Source: JAQUCI01 sp034932685 (GTDB taxonomy: Bacteria; Bacillota_I; Bacilli_A; Erysipelotrichales; Erysipelotrichaceae). From it: a stretch of 12,301 nucleotides of DNA. Below are positions 12,266-12,301 of this stretch, in pieces (the first letter of the stretch is position 1; each line of letters starts with the position of its first letter). The stretch lies in assembly GCA_034932685.1 (NCBI GenBank), contig JAYFOM010000028.1, positions 1 through 12,301 of the forward strand. Direction: 5' to 3'. A model generated the notes under the pieces. That model saw only the letters and a list, made by a program, of their open reading frames with translations. It was not told the origin of the DNA and ran no database searches. The translations under genes and the position numbers were made by a program.

Positions 12266-12301
12266 ATGTCTATTATAACCCAATCTCAACGTTTTTTGCC
12301 C
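12266..12301 (+). CDS. Start of a probable transposase (12 codons, cut by the right edge)
   Basis: On the plus strand an ATG at 12266 opens a frame to the window edge reading MSIITQSQRFLP. A ribosome binding site, GAAAGGAAA, lies about 10 nt upstream. The N-terminus resembles, from memory, DDE-type transposase/integrase proteins with an N-terminal helix-turn-helix that are common in gut Firmicutes; twelve residues are too few to prove it. It is divergent from the S10 operon and separated from it by the bidirectional terminator. In most Firmicutes the upstream neighbour of rpsJ would be tuf on the same strand as rpsJ, so this arrangement suggests an insertion or rearrangement. An alternative is an unrelated small host gene. 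Confidence 0.45.
   Translation, partial: MSIITQSQRFLP

Larger units (their letters stand above)
12164..12301 (+). mobile_element. Probable left edge of an insertion sequence (family not assigned)
   Basis: This stretch differs from the ribosomal cluster: it is oriented on the plus strand, is AT-rich, and carries short repeats before an ORF start. Two near-copies, TGTAGAGTTACAA (12164-12176) and TGTGAGACTTACCAA (12181-12195), and the 9-bp direct repeat TAAAATAGA (12197-12205, 12224-12232) resemble transposase-binding repeats at IS ends. The ORF beginning at 12266 looks like a transposase N-terminus. The true outer end and the target duplication cannot be fixed because the rest lies outside the window. 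Confidence 0.4.

Noticed and set aside
1..12301. A previously undescribed multi-gene system
   Set aside because: All complete genes are recognised core ribosomal, secretion or housekeeping genes in a standard order. Only the right edge holds unexplained material.

Overview
The window is the conserved S10-spc ribosomal protein cluster of a low-GC Gram-positive bacterium (Firmicutes/Bacillota). It is read entirely on the minus strand, so transcription runs from about 12100 down to position 1 and out of the left edge. The gene order is rpsJ-rplC-rplD-rplW-rplB-rpsS-rplV-rpsC-rplP-rpmC-rpsQ-rplN-rplX-rplE-rpsN-rpsH-rplF-rplR-rpsE-rplO-secY-adk-map-infA-rpmJ(partial). The S10 and spc segments run together with only a 22-nt junction (rpsQ-rplN), as in Bacillus-type genomes. 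The base composition looks moderately AT-rich. S14 is the short zinc-binding type, Adk has a four-cysteine LID, and the L30 gene (rpmD), usually between rpsE and rplO in Firmicutes, is missing. That combination suggests an Erysipelotrichia-like or Mollicutes-related lineage, but the lineage is an inference and not proven. Trp is encoded by TGG and no gene is interrupted by TGA, so the standard genetic code applies.

Layout. From 12301 to about 12143 there is the edge of what looks like an insertion sequence. It carries the first 12 codons of a plus-strand ORF and short direct and inverted repeats. From 12142 to 12112 there is a bidirectional hairpin with A/T flanks, a Rho-independent terminator shape. 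The -35 box of the S10 promoter lies inside this hairpin, and a perfect extended -10 (TGTTATAAT) follows. An mRNA leader of about 120 nt (about 12098 to 11975) can fold into a long stem with two paired tiers plus a hairpin next to the rpsJ ribosome binding site. From 11974 to 1 there are 24 complete genes and one partial gene with almost no free space. The largest internal gap is 62 nt between rplW and rplB.

The genes form one functional unit. They encode 20 complete ribosomal proteins plus the start of L36, the SecY translocon channel that receives nascent membrane and secreted proteins, adenylate kinase, methionine aminopeptidase for N-terminal processing of new proteins, and initiation factor IF-1. 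Coupling is tight: many stop codons are fused to the next Shine-Dalgarno sequence (TAGGAGG or TAAGGAGG), neighbouring genes overlap by 1 or 14 nt, or the ribosome binding site encodes the acidic C-terminus of the upstream protein.

I see no CRISPR array, tRNA, rRNA or unknown multi-gene system. The points worth attention are in the S10 leader/promoter/IS junction, the missing rpmD, and some lineage-specific protein features (the S3 tail and the L3 loop).
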